From NCBI RefSeq assembly GCF_015097055.1, contig NZ_AP023366.1:62001-126000 (forward strand): a stretch of 64,000 nucleotides of DNA, in the 5' to 3' direction. Source of the DNA: Effusibacillus dendaii (GTDB lineage Bacteria > Bacillota > Bacilli > Tumebacillales > Effusibacillaceae). The notes under the pieces are model-generated. The model saw only the letters and a list, made by a program, of their open reading frames with translations, searched no databases and was not told the DNA's origin. The position numbers were made by a program, and so were the translations under genes. Every line of letters begins with the position of its first letter. Position 1 is the first letter of the stretch. Positions 26,385 through 35,377 of the stretch are shown here, one piece after another.

Positions 26385-27185
26385 TTACCCTCCTTGTACG
26401 ACCAACTGGCGGTGGATACGGCGCCACAGCAGCCTGACAATTGCATACAGTACAACGACCCATACGGCTTGCTGCAAAACCGCATGCCAGATCGCATCGC
26501 CGCTAAACCGGTTAATGTAAATGGAGAGCGGTGTGTAGAAAATCAACTGGAACGGCAGCCAATTGATAAACGACTGCATCCAGTCCGGATACAGCCAAAT
26601 CGGAATCAACATGCCCGACAAGAAACGCAGCATCGCCCAATAGGTAAAGAAGAATCCGGTCAGATCCAGCGTTTTGAAAGAAATAAAACCGAACAGGAAA
26701 TTGCAGAAAAAGAGAATCAGCCAGGAAAAAACCAGACTGAGCAAAAACCAGCCGAACTGCGCGACACTCTTCGGTCCGGTCAAGTCAAACAGAAGATAGG
26801 CCACGATGGCAGGCGGCACTACGTAAAAGGCTGTGCGGGCCATGGTTTCACCTGAAAACCGCAGTATCATATGATGCGGAAAATCAATCGGGCGCAGCAG
26901 ATCGTTCGTTACCATGCCGGATTTAATCTGCTCCGACAAATAGTGGTGCGGACCCGTATCGGTGGATAAAATTTTATCCAAAATCATGCCGATTACCGCA
27001 TACGTCACCATGTCCCGCAAAGTAATCGAACCGAAAATATGCGGCGCTTGTGCGTACAGCACGTTCCAAAGAGTGGTAGCGACGAATATTTGGACGAACA
27101 GGGCGAACATCTCCGACCAAAAGTTCAATCGGTAGACAGATAGGTTGAGAAAGCTTTGTCTGCTAAATATCCAAAACAGCGGCAT
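26385..27185 (-). CDS. ABC-2 family transporter permease
   Basis: 266 aa, six hydrophobic segments. FSRQSFLNLSVYRLNFWSEMFALFVQ and RPIDFPHHMILRFSGETMARTAFY resemble the second permease type of this exporter family. The ATG at 27185 has GGAGGG upstream and overlaps the end of the ATPase gene by 23 bp. The next permease begins 2 bp after its stop. The two permeases together would form the membrane channel of a heterodimeric exporter. Confidence 0.85.
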   Translation of the reverse strand: MPLFWIFSRQSFLNLSVYRLNFWSEMFALFVQIFVATTLWNVLYAQAPHIFGSITLRDMVTYAVIGMILDKILSTDTGPHHYLSEQIKSGMVTNDLLRPIDFPHHMILRFSGETMARTAFYVVPPAIVAYLLFDLTGPKSVAQFGWFLLSLVFSWLILFFCNFLFGFISFKTLDLTGFFFTYWAMLRFLSGMLIPIWLYPDWMQSFINWLPFQLIFYTPLSIYINRFSGDAIWHAVLQQAVWVVVLYAIVRLLWRRIHRQLVVQGG

Positions 27186-28191
27186 GCGTACCCTCCTTCT
27201 TACGCTCCAGACCGGATTGGTAGATTTGTCGGACGATCGATTCAATCTCCGGTTCTTCGACCGACAAATCACGAATTCGGTGCAAGTCGGCTAATTCGGT
27301 AATGAGACGGGATGCACTAATCTGTTCCTTGTCAAACGACAGCCAGATTCGGGTGCCTTCCTGCCGGATGAGACGGGCGAAAGGCAGATGAAGCTGCTGT
27401 GGGTTCAGCGTTTCCTCAAGTTCAATAACGAGGACGCGTTCGCCTCCAAAGTTGTTTTTCAGCGATTCGATCGTACCGTCATAAAGAATCGCGCCGTCAT
27501 CGATAATCATCATTCGATTGCACAGTTTTTCAATGTCGGTCATGTCGTGGGTGGTCAACAGCACTGTGACTTTTCGGTCCTGGTTGATTTCCCGGATAAA
27601 CGTGCGCAGCTTTTCTTTCGCCAGCACATCGACCCCGATAGTCGGCTCATCAAGAAACAGAATTTCTGGATCGTGCAGCAGGGCGGCCGCCAGATCCGCA
27701 CGCATCCGCTGGCCGAGCGACAGTTGACGGACAGGTGTATTTTCAAATTCATGCAAGTCTAACAGTTCCCGAAACCGGTCCAGATTTTTTCGATAGACGG
27801 CGTCCGGAATTTTATAGATCGTTTTCAGAACACGGTAGCTTTCGATCGGCGGGATGTCCCACCAAAGTTGAGTCTTTTGGCCAAACACCACGCCGATATT
27901 GGCCGCATGCTCTTTCCGCTGCTGATGCGGCACCAGACCGGCCACCTCAATCAATCCGGACGTGGGGACGAGGATGCCGGTCAGCATTTTGATAGAAGTT
28001 GATTTGCCGGCTCCGTTTGGACCGATGTAACCCACCAATTCACCTTTGTCAATGTGGAAACTGATATTGTTAACGGCGGTGTGCACCGTGTAATCGTTAT
28101 TCCATAAATTGCGGATCGATGCGAACGGTCCCTTTTTGGGAATCAGCCGCCGGAATTCTTTTCGCAATTCGTGCACCTGTATAATCTCCAC
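27163..28191 (-). CDS. ABC transporter ATPase of the ABC-2/NatA type
   Basis: 342 aa. Walker A GPNGAGKSTS, Q-loop region VVFGQKTQLWWD, signature SLGQRMRADLA, Walker B ILFLDEPTIGVD and switch His in TTHDM are all present. A C-terminal extension of about 90 residues follows the nucleotide-binding domain (from ETLNPQQLHLPF). The LWWDIPPIESYRVLK stretch is typical of ATPases paired with PF06182 permeases. The start is ATG 28191 after GGTGAAGTGGAG. It energises the two permeases downstream. Confidence 0.92.
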   Translation of the reverse strand: MEIIQVHELRKEFRRLIPKKGPFASIRNLWNNDYTVHTAVNNISFHIDKGELVGYIGPNGAGKSTSIKMLTGILVPTSGLIEVAGLVPHQQRKEHAANIGVVFGQKTQLWWDIPPIESYRVLKTIYKIPDAVYRKNLDRFRELLDLHEFENTPVRQLSLGQRMRADLAAALLHDPEILFLDEPTIGVDVLAKEKLRTFIREINQDRKVTVLLTTHDMTDIEKLCNRMMIIDDGAILYDGTIESLKNNFGGERVLVIELEETLNPQQLHLPFARLIRQEGTRIWLSFDKEQISASRLITELADLHRIRDLSVEEPEIESIVRQIYQSGLERKKEGTHAAVLDI

Positions 28192-28208
28192 TTCACCATC
28201 ACCTTTTG

Positions 28209-28236
28209 TTGACTGTTATGAGTTTGATTCTATCAT
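28209..28236 (+). promoter_or_regulatory. Sigma-A-type promoter candidate
   Basis: TTGACT (28209-28214), 16 bp, TATCAT (28231-28236); 5 of 6 matches in each hexamer. It points to the small gene at 28345, leaving a leader of about 100 nt. Confidence 0.5.
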
Positions 28237-28344
28237 ACGAATGGTTGTACGCGTAGACTAGAATCTTTTCCAGAATGAAAACAGGCCCGGCAGGGAAAAA
28301 TCGGAATGACCCGCATGGGAATCCTTGCTGAAGGGGGCCGTACA

Positions 28345-28578
28345 ATGGGAGACTTGTATGTGCACGTCGGAGGACCGGTCAACCAGGACGATTTACAGCG
28401 TGTGGAAAACGTGTTGCCCGAAATCGAGGGGGATGAGACGTTAACCGTTCTCACCCGCGCCGAAAACACGATTCAAACGGACACGTTGTTGGATCTTCTG
28501 GATCAGCGAGGGTTCAAGCATTATACAAAAAGCGGGCCGCACAATGAATTTAAGATTATCGCCCGCCGCAAACACTGA
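28345..28578 (+). CDS. Small conserved-looking hypothetical protein
   Basis: 77 aa, MGDLYVHVGGPVNQDDLQRV..., no membrane span. The alternating beta/alpha pattern with LDLLDQRGFKHYTKSGPHNEFKI suggests a compact fold. ATG 28345 has GAAGGGGG upstream; an earlier ATG at 28306 lacks a site. Family not recognised. It lies convergent to rqcH with a terminator between, and behind a good promoter candidate. Confidence 0.65.
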   Translation: MGDLYVHVGGPVNQDDLQRVENVLPEIEGDETLTVLTRAENTIQTDTLLDLLDQRGFKHYTKSGPHNEFKIIARRKH

Positions 28579-28587
28579 CATGCGGGA

Positions 28588-28618
28588 GTCCGGCTCGATT
28601 CAAGAGCCGGGCTTTTTT
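28588..28618 (+). terminator. Terminator between the small gene and rqcH
   Basis: CCGGCTC (28590-28596) pairs with GAGCCGG (28604-28610), then GCTTTTTT. Confidence 0.8.
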
Positions 28619-28628
28619 GCAAAGATCG

Positions 28629-30401
28629 TCAATGGGTGGTGCGCAATTTTTCTATAACCGACTGATCCGGTGTTACATAAAGGGTTTGCTGCCCTTCGTA
28701 AAGCACCATGCCCGGTTTTGCTCCGTTTGGCTTCCAGACGTGTTTGATCAATGTGTAGTCGACCGGCACCAGGCTTGATTCGCGCGCTTTTGAATAGTAG
28801 GCGGCAAGCATCGCCGCTTCCAGCAGGGTAGAATCAGGCACCTGGTGGCTGCGGATGACAACATGCGAGCCGGGAATGTCTTTCGTATGCAGCCAGGTGT
28901 CTGAGTTGTGCGCCATTTTCATGGTCAGGTAGTCGTTTTGTCGGTTGTTTTTGCCGACGAAAATCTCTATGCCGTCACTGGACCAGAATCGTTCCGGCTG
29001 GGCGACCGACTGTTTTTTCTTGCGGCCGCCGTCTGGCCGTTTGGATGGTTTCAGAATCCCCTCTTGTTCAAGTTCCTCTCGAATTTCCTCCAAATCCTGC
29101 AGGTCAGCTGCCGACAAGAGGTGAAGAACGCTTTCCAGATAGGCAATTTCCTCCTTCGTCTGCAGGATTTGTTCCTCCAGGATCGGGACCGATTTTTTCA
29201 CTTTGTTGTATTTTTTAAAATAGGCCTGCGCATTCTCCTGCGGGGAGAGCTGCGGATCAAGCGGAATCTCGATGATCGGCATTTTTTCTTCATAAAAATT
29301 GGTGACTTTGGCCACCGTATCCCCTTTTTGCAACTGGTAGAGAGAAGCGGTCAACAGTTCGCCCCATACGCGGAAACGGTCGGCTTCGGTCGATTCCTGA
29401 ATCGCTTCCTGGAATTTGATCAGCTTGTTGCGGTCTTTTTCCAGTTCGGCGACCAGCACCCGTTCAATATCCCCCACCTTCTGCCGCAGGGTGTCACGCC
29501 ACGATTTTTCTTCAAAAAATTGTTCCATGCACGCGGAGATGCTTTCCCATCGCTGCACCGTCCCGGCCAGATGGGACAACTCCACCGCAGAAAAAGCGCG
29601 CGGTTTGCCCTGTTCGTCTATGACAAGCGTCGGGTTGTACTGATGGCGGACAAGCGGCGCGCGGAATTCCTGAAAAATGTTCCATTCCATCTCGTACGTG
29701 TTTGTCGAGTCGGATTCGCCCGATTCAGCGCCAAAAGAGGGCAACCGAAGTGACAAGCGGTGCGCCAGTTCGCGACCGATCAATGGCGAGATGCCGCTGT
29801 ACCGGTTGACCAAAAATTTGTCAAACGGACTTGCATCCTGTTGACGTTTCGCATAAAATTCGGCTTCCGTTTCCATAAACGGCGAGATTTTTTCCTGTTC
29901 CGGCGGCGCCACATAGGTACGCCCTGGCAGTACCTCACGATGTCTGCTGACGCCGTAATTGACATGCACAATTCCATCCAGAATCCGTTCTGTTTCCGGA
30001 TCGGCCAAAATGATGTTCGAATGTCGGCCCATAATTTCGACAATCAGTTGTTTTTCGGCAAGATCGCCCAATTCGTCACGGTTTTCCACATTCATTCGGA
30101 AAATCCGCTCATTGCCGACCTGTTCGATCTTTGTAATCCGCCCGCCTTCAAAATATTTGCGGAGCAGCATGCAAAACATGGGAGGCTCCGGTGGGTTTTG
30201 TCCTTTGTATCGCTCGGTCAGATAGACACGCGGGAAAGTCGGGTTGGCGGACAGCAGCAGCCGATAATTGCGCCCCTGGTTGCGGATTGTCATAAGCAGG
30301 TCGCGGGGAAGCGGTTGGTATATTTTTTCCACACGTCCGCCGGTAATCGTTTCTTGTAATTCGTGGACAATGGATCGCAATACGATTCCGTCTAGCGCCA
30401 T
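28629..30401 (-). CDS. rqcH: Ribosome quality-control factor RqcH (NFACT/FbpA family)
   Basis: 590 aa. NFACT-N domain from the start (MALDGIVLRSIVHELQETITGGRVEKIYQP), conserved RNA-binding motif EIMGRHSNIIL, a central coiled coil (about 290-430), and the NFACT-R domain near the C-terminus (WLHTKDIPGSHVVIRS). RqcH binds stalled 50S subunits and recruits tRNA-Ala to add C-terminal alanine tails. In Bacillus this gene is yloA, followed by yloB and yloC; here yloB is about 6 kb away across decayed DNA. It is on the opposite strand from the housekeeping run that follows. Older annotation calls it fibronectin-binding protein. Confidence 0.93.
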   Translation of the reverse strand: MALDGIVLRSIVHELQETITGGRVEKIYQPLPRDLLMTIRNQGRNYRLLLSANPTFPRVYLTERYKGQNPPEPPMFCMLLRKYFEGGRITKIEQVGNERIFRMNVENRDELGDLAEKQLIVEIMGRHSNIILADPETERILDGIVHVNYGVSRHREVLPGRTYVAPPEQEKISPFMETEAEFYAKRQQDASPFDKFLVNRYSGISPLIGRELAHRLSLRLPSFGAESGESDSTNTYEMEWNIFQEFRAPLVRHQYNPTLVIDEQGKPRAFSAVELSHLAGTVQRWESISACMEQFFEEKSWRDTLRQKVGDIERVLVAELEKDRNKLIKFQEAIQESTEADRFRVWGELLTASLYQLQKGDTVAKVTNFYEEKMPIIEIPLDPQLSPQENAQAYFKKYNKVKKSVPILEEQILQTKEEIAYLESVLHLLSAADLQDLEEIREELEQEGILKPSKRPDGGRKKKQSVAQPERFWSSDGIEIFVGKNNRQNDYLTMKMAHNSDTWLHTKDIPGSHVVIRSHQVPDSTLLEAAMLAAYYSKARESSLVPVDYTLIKHVWKPNGAKPGMVLYEGQQTLYVTPDQSVIEKLRTTH

Positions 30402-30597
30402 GATGCCACCTCCTTACCTATGAAGATCCCGTTCATTCATCAGGTCACTCCAAAGTATACGAAGCAAGCGGAAGTTCGTCAAACGAAACTGGCCCCGGAA
30501 CGGTCTATCACGCAAAAACGGCACCCTTACACTCGTCACCCACGGAACAGGGAAGAGTTTCCATGTAACATAGAAGCGGATTATTCGTCTAATTCGA

Positions 30598-30847
30598 TTG
30601 ATTTTATTTACGCAATCAGGTAGCATGGAGTCAATATGATTTGGAAGGGTGACCTTTAGACCGATGAGCAACTAATCCTATTCCTAAGAAAACTTTCGTA
30701 TAGGTACGAAGTATGTTTCTGGATAGGATTAGTACAGGCTTTTACATGGACAAGAAGATTCTTGGTTTGAACTTGAACCGGAGATTGTATGTCTTTTTGT
30801 CATTGAACTGCCTCCTATCCAGAAAACTGGGCAAGGAGGTTTTTTTA
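30598..30847 (+). ncRNA. Candidate small RNA with promoter and terminator
   Basis: TTGATT (30598-30603), 17 bp, TAGCAT (30621-30626) could start a transcript near 30633. The transcript would contain a long hairpin, ACTAATCCTATTCC (30671-30684) with GGATAGGATTAGT (30721-30733), and end at a terminator (CCTCCT...AGGAGG then TTTTTTT, 30811-30847). No convincing frame lies inside. Promoter hexamers match only 4 of 6 each. Confidence 0.35.
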
Positions 30848-31040
30848 GTCGGTAGGAATTTATAAATTTTATCCTATCGACATAGAGGAAGGCCGACTAA
30901 AAGCGCGCGACCTCCTTGTCGGTCGACGAAAATGCAACGCCCATGTTACATCGTCGACACTAGACCGTCCATGGTCGTCGCAACGTCGGCATCAACGCAT
31001 CCATGCGCAAGACAACTTAGGCTTCCGCCTGCGCCAAAGG

Positions 31041-31062
31041 CTTGGCGAATGCCAAGTTTTCT
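31041..31062 (+). terminator. Short terminator hairpin before the MFS gene
   Basis: CTTGGC-GAAT-GCCAAG followed by TTTTCTTT. It closely resembles the hairpin at 9505-9528. Confidence 0.6.
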
Positions 31063-31095
31063 TTATGATGGCAGCCAGTTCGAAAAGGGAGAGAT

Positions 31096-32361
31096 ATGAT
31101 GACGGTTGACTCGACTTCAAAAGTTTCGATAGGCGCGTTGTTCCGCAATCGGGTAATCCGTACCATCCTGCTGTCGGTGCTTTTTCTGCAGATCGGTATC
31201 TGGGTGCGCAATTACGCTATCCTGTTGTATGTCATGGAACGGACGAATGGGGACCCGGTGGCCGTTTCGCTGATTTCCGTGGCTGAATTCGCGCCGGTCT
31301 TTTTGTTTTCGTTTATCGGGGGCACGTTCGCCGACCGTTGGCGTCCGAAGCGAACGATGGTTTGGTGTGATTTGCTCAGTTCTGTTTCGATTTTCGTCGT
31401 GCTGTTGACCCTCGTGTTTGGCAGTTGGAAAGCGATCTTCTTTGCGACGCTTGTTTCATCCGTCCTGTCACAGTTTTCGCAGCCATCTGGCATGAAATTG
31501 TTCAAGCTGCATGTATCGGAACAACTCATCCAGCTAGGAATGTCGATGTATCAGACGATTTTTGCCACGTTTATGATCTTGGGGCCTATCATCGGGACGT
31601 TTATCTATCAGCGTTACGGTATCAACGCGGCTGTTGGCGTGATGGGTGTCGCGTTTTTGCTGTCAGCCGCCGTGCTTCTGCTGCTGCCGCCGGACCATGA
31701 CATCGAGCAGCAGGAAGAGAAAACAACACTTTGGCAAGAAATGAAGGCAGGATTCCAGTATGTGCTGGGCAACCGATCCCTGACCTTGCTTGGAGGCAGT
31801 TTTGCCGCGGCGGGATTGGCGTTTGGACTTACGCAACCTCTGCTTGTGTTCCTGATCACCGAACGGCTTGGTTTGCCGAAGGAACTGCTGCAGTGGTTGA
31901 TGGCGGCAAGTGGAATCGGGATGATCCTGGGCGGAGGGCTGGCGTTAGGGGTGGCTAAAAAGGCAGCTCCACAGAAGCTTCTCGTATTGGGGCTGACCGT
32001 CAGCGCCTGCGGTTTTCTGGTGATGGGGTTGTCCGCGCAGTTATGGGTAACGCTCATAGCTCAATTCATATGCGGGATTTTTATGCCGTGCATCCATATC
32101 GGGATCAGCACGATGATTTTGCAAAATACGGAGGCTGCATTTGTCGGCCGTGTCAACGGTATTTTAAACCCGATCTTTACGGGGGCGCTGGTCATAACCA
32201 TGAGTATTGCCGGATGGTTAAAAGAATCGTTCTCACTTCTGGCGATTTTCGAAGCGGCTGCCATCCTGTTAGCGGCCGGGATTTTCGTTATACTGCCACT
32301 GCTGAAGCTGCCAGCGATCCAGCAGGAACAGAGGGAAGAAACGCAGGAGATGGTTTCCTAA
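31096..32361 (+). CDS. Major facilitator superfamily transporter
   Basis: 421 aa, twelve hydrophobic segments. The MFS motif A in loop 2-3 reads GGTFADRWRPKRTM, and a second half repeat is visible (SGIGMILGGGLALGVAKKAAPQ). The pattern resembles the MFS_3/EntS-like exporters of small molecules and drugs. ATG 31096 (or 31099) follows AGGGAGAG. It stands alone between the rqcH gap and the helD pseudogene. The substrate cannot be inferred. Confidence 0.85.
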   Translation: MMTVDSTSKVSIGALFRNRVIRTILLSVLFLQIGIWVRNYAILLYVMERTNGDPVAVSLISVAEFAPVFLFSFIGGTFADRWRPKRTMVWCDLLSSVSIFVVLLTLVFGSWKAIFFATLVSSVLSQFSQPSGMKLFKLHVSEQLIQLGMSMYQTIFATFMILGPIIGTFIYQRYGINAAVGVMGVAFLLSAAVLLLLPPDHDIEQQEEKTTLWQEMKAGFQYVLGNRSLTLLGGSFAAAGLAFGLTQPLLVFLITERLGLPKELLQWLMAASGIGMILGGGLALGVAKKAAPQKLLVLGLTVSACGFLVMGLSAQLWVTLIAQFICGIFMPCIHIGISTMILQNTEAAFVGRVNGILNPIFTGALVITMSIAGWLKESFSLLAIFEAAAILLAAGIFVILPLLKLPAIQQEQREETQEMVS

Positions 32362-32472
32362 AAAAGCAAAAAAGTCAATTCCAAAGTAGATAAATGACGG
32401 TTCCAAAGCAGATATTTTTAAAATAAACGCGGTATCTATCCATTTTAGTATTCCGGTGAAGGGGTCGATTCT

Positions 32473-33078
32473 GTGAGCATTACGGAAAACGATTGGCGTG
32501 AAGAACAGCAGCGCGTGGACATGGTTACCGAAAAAATCGGCAAACGTATCGAACGGCTTGAAGAGGAAGTCGGTACGGTCAAAGTGGACGTGGTGAATAT
32601 CCGCAGACATTTTTGGGACGATGTCACCGTCAATTTGAGCAACCCGGATGAAGTCACGGAGACGTATTTCAGTATGAAGCAGCAGGTAGAGGTACGCTCC
32701 GAGCGGGAACGCCGACACCGCCAATCTGCTGCGGAACTCAACAAGCTCAGCCGATAAGTCCGGTCACCGTACTTCGGCCGAATCGATTTTGTGGAGGATG
32801 GGAAAGAATCCGAGTCGATCTACCTGGGCATTGGCTCTTACCTGGATGAAGACGGCGATACGTTTCTGGTATACGACTGGCGGGCCCCGGTGTCGAGTCT
32901 GTACTACGACTATTCACCGGGTCTGGCGGCGTATCAGACTCCGGACGGTGAAATAACGGGTACGATGTTGCTAAAACGGCAGTTTGTAATCCGGGACGGC
33001 GAAAGGTGTGGAATTTGACGCCGTCATCATCTATAACGGCTCGAAAAAACAATATCACCGTGAAAACGAGCGGGGGAT
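32473..33078 (+). pseudogene. Broken helD-type RNA polymerase-associated helicase gene
   Basis: From GTG 32473 the frame reads an N-terminal coiled coil (EEQQRVDMVTEKIGKRIERL) as in HelD. An in-frame TAA at 32755 interrupts it, yet homology continues in the same frame: [49 protein letters not shown]. At about 33000 the sequence jumps to a segment that in another frame reads [20 protein letters not shown], matching the far C-terminal helicase part. The ATPase core (some 500 residues, including Walker A) is therefore deleted. It ends abruptly where the gerA fragment begins. HelD releases RNA polymerase from DNA; this copy cannot function. Confidence 0.8.
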
Positions 33079-33553
33079 CGTGCAAGAGGCGATTCCTGTA
33101 ATGGCAACCACCATCACCATAGGGGCAGACACGATCCCAGCTTGAACCACAGCTTGACCTATGAATAGGGCGCCGACAATGCTGACGGCAGAGCCCACCT
33201 GTTTGGGAAGTCGAATCCCCGCTTCACGAAGCGCTTCAAAGGTGATCTCCATAAACAACGCCTCGTACGAGTGCCGGAAAGGGAACCTGTTCCCGTGAAG
33301 ACGCCATACTGATCAGCAGCGCTTTGGGCACCATCTCCTGATGATAGGTGAGAACCGCTACATAGAGCGAAGGAAACAGAAGAGAGATCAAAAGGAATAT
33401 ATACCGTAACCAACGGATAGCGGTGCCAATCCAGAATCGTTGATAGTAATCTTCACTGGATTGAAGCAAAGAATAAAGCGTCGTCGGAGCAACCAAAACA
33501 AAAGGAGTGCCGTCTACCAGAATAACGACTCGCCGTTCCTCCAAACTTACTCA
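33079..33553 (-). pseudogene. gerA-family germination receptor A-subunit, 3' piece (interrupted)
   Basis: Minus-strand frames read VVILVDGTPFVLVAPTTLY...SSEDYYQRF, then, after a frameshift near 33245-33258, [20 protein letters not shown] and [19 protein letters not shown]. This is the membrane part of GerAA/GerBA-type spore germinant receptor subunits. The piece stops at about 33079, where it meets the helD remnant, so the C-terminus is missing too. Its 5' piece lies beyond the IS607-type element at 35378-35700. About 120 residues of the expected middle are absent between the two pieces. Confidence 0.8.
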
Positions 33554-33556
33554 AAT

Positions 33557-34729
33557 CTACACATAGGTAGCTTTGACGTTGAATTCCTGCTTCGTTGAGG
33601 CTGCCCCTGTGTTAGCAGGTCTTACGCTCTCTCCACAGGCTGTCGCCGTGGAACTCACGGCCAATTTCATCAGATTCCTTGCAGCATTCAAGTCTCGATC
33701 ATGATGGATTCCGCACTCAGGGCATGTCCACTCGCGTATCGACAGTGGCATGTCCTCTTCCTTTGTGCCACAATCTGAGCATGCCTTGCTCGATGCAAAC
33801 CACCTGTCTGCGACAATCACCCGTCCGCCTCGCATCGCCGTCTTATACTCCAACTGCCTGCGAAATTCATGAAAACCCATGTCGCCAACCGCTCGCGCCA
33901 AGCGATGATTCGTCATCATACCTTTGACGTTTAGGTCCTCGATCACGATCACGCCATATTGGCTCGCCAGGTTGGTCGTCAGCTTGTGCAACTCATCATG
34001 GCGAATGTTGGCGATCCGCACGTGGAGCTTCGCTAATTTCTGTTTCGCCTTCGCTCTGTTCTTTGAACCTTTTTGCTTACGCGATAGAGAGCGGGACAGA
34101 CGGCGCAACCGTTTCAAAAGAGTCTTATGCGGCTTCGCGCCTGTCACCATCGTCCCGTCCGACAAGGTGGCAAGACGATTGATTCCCAAATCCACACCGA
34201 CGATGGCTTGGCTTTCGCTCATCGGCGGTACGTCTTCGGTGTCTACCGTAATACTGACAAACCACTTGCCCGCCTTACGCGAAATGGTGGCGGACATGAT
34301 TTTGCCGGAAAACCTCAACGCTTCCCGCATCCGTACCCAACCAAGATTCGGGATGCGGATTCGCTTGCCACTGACCGCAAACTGATCGTTGGTCAGTGTG
34401 AAACTGTCATGGACGCCTTTCTTTTTGAATGTGGGATACTTCGCGCGACCAGAAAAAAAGTTCCTGAACGCCTGCCCCAAATGGATGATTGCCATTTGCG
34501 GGGCGTTTTTCGTCACTTCGAGCATCCACGGAAACTGATCTCTTTTAATCGAGTTCAGTTGACGGCGAAGTGACGCTTCTGTCGGCTTTTCACCTGCTTC
34601 ATACTGTCGCTTCCATTCTGCCAAGCCCCAATTGAAGGCAAAGCGAGCCACACCACACGCTTTTGCAAAGTAGGTGGACTGCTTGTTATTCGGTTGAAGC
34701 GCAATCTTATGGCTTCTCAGCATCCTCAA
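33557..34729 (-). CDS. tnpB: TnpB RNA-guided endonuclease (IS607-type)
   Basis: 390 aa. OrfB helix-turn-helix start (MRMLRSHKIALQPN), RuvC-like residues Asp180 (GVDLGINRLA), Glu264 (IEDLNVKG) and the DRDLNAARN motif (Asp344/Asp346), with a zinc-ribbon Cys317-x2-Cys320...Cys336-x2-Cys339 between them. All catalytic positions are intact and the length is normal, so the nuclease could be active. TnpB proteins use an omega-RNA made from the element's right end to cut DNA next to a short motif. Here only a few bases separate the stop from the flanking gene, so the RNA scaffold must overlap the 3' end of the gene. It overlaps the tnpA end by 23 bp. Confidence 0.92.
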   Translation of the reverse strand: MRMLRSHKIALQPNNKQSTYFAKACGVARFAFNWGLAEWKRQYEAGEKPTEASLRRQLNSIKRDQFPWMLEVTKNAPQMAIIHLGQAFRNFFSGRAKYPTFKKKGVHDSFTLTNDQFAVSGKRIRIPNLGWVRMREALRFSGKIMSATISRKAGKWFVSITVDTEDVPPMSESQAIVGVDLGINRLATLSDGTMVTGAKPHKTLLKRLRRLSRSLSRKQKGSKNRAKAKQKLAKLHVRIANIRHDELHKLTTNLASQYGVIVIEDLNVKGMMTNHRLARAVGDMGFHEFRRQLEYKTAMRGGRVIVADRWFASSKACSDCGTKEEDMPLSIREWTCPECGIHHDRDLNAARNLMKLAVSSTATACGESVRPANTGAASTKQEFNVKATYV

Positions 34730-35336
34730 CCACCCGCTTCATCCCTTCTATGAGCTTCTGGTTCTTGCGTGAACGCGAACCGTAGAGCCGTGCAGAAAAC
34801 ACCGTGATAATCTCCAAAACATCCTTGGCAAGATCTTCTTCAAACGTAGTGTCTTCGCCCTGGTTGAGAATCACCACTTCCACCTCTTTCGCCTCACAAA
34901 TGGCGAAGACCAGCTCCGCACCAAAACGAAGGAGGCGATCTTTGTGTGTGATGACCAGTCTGCCTACTTCGTCCTGCAAGATGGCGTGTAAGAGGCGTTT
35001 CAAACCTTTTTTGTGGTAGTTCATTCCCGATCCAAGGTCAGAAACCACTTCAAACGTCCACCCTTGCGAAGCGCAGTACATTTCAAGGACTTGTTTCTGT
35101 CGCTCCAAATCCTCTTTCTGATCGTGGCTTGATACTCTGGCATAGGCCACGGTTGTTCTGTCGCTGCGCTGAAGCCGGAACAATTCAGGCCGCAGTTTCA
35201 CAAGATCGTATCGCCGATGGCCGCCGGGGGTAATTTCATCCGGTTGCAAACGGCCTTCTTTTTCCCATCGCCGGAGTGTTGTAATCGATACTCCCAACAC
35301 CTTTGAAGCTTCGCCTATCGTTACTAATCTGTCCAT
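34707..35336 (-). CDS. tnpA: IS607-family serine recombinase/transposase
   Basis: 209 aa. An N-terminal MerR-like helix-turn-helix (LVTIGEASKVLGVSITTLRRWEKEG) precedes a small serine-recombinase catalytic domain with the nucleophile in AYARVSSHDQ (Ser69) and Arg residues in THKDRLLRFG. This order, DNA-binding first, is typical of IS607 transposases. It appears intact. It moves the element with little target specificity and leaves no duplication. tnpB overlaps its 3' end, so the two are translated together. Confidence 0.93.
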   Translation of the reverse strand: MDRLVTIGEASKVLGVSITTLRRWEKEGRLQPDEITPGGHRRYDLVKLRPELFRLQRSDRTTVAYARVSSHDQKEDLERQKQVLEMYCASQGWTFEVVSDLGSGMNYHKKGLKRLLHAILQDEVGRLVITHKDRLLRFGAELVFAICEAKEVEVVILNQGEDTTFEEDLAKDVLEIITVFSARLYGSRSRKNQKLIEGMKRVVEDAEKP

Positions 35337-35377
35337 ATTGATAGTATACAGTCAGTTTTAGGCAGAATCAATGTTTA

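Larger units (their letters stand above)
30402..31095. other. Intergenic stretch with structured elements, no gene seen
   Basis: No frame with a ribosome site is apparent. The stretch holds a promoter-like pair near 30600, a long hairpin and terminator (30671-30847), and an AT-centred inverted repeat GTCGGTAGGA/TCCTATCGAC (about 30849-30881). A further GTCGACGA/TCGTCGAC repeat lies near 30922-30958, and a short terminator hairpin at 31041. It looks like the edge of an inserted, decaying segment. Confidence 0.5.
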
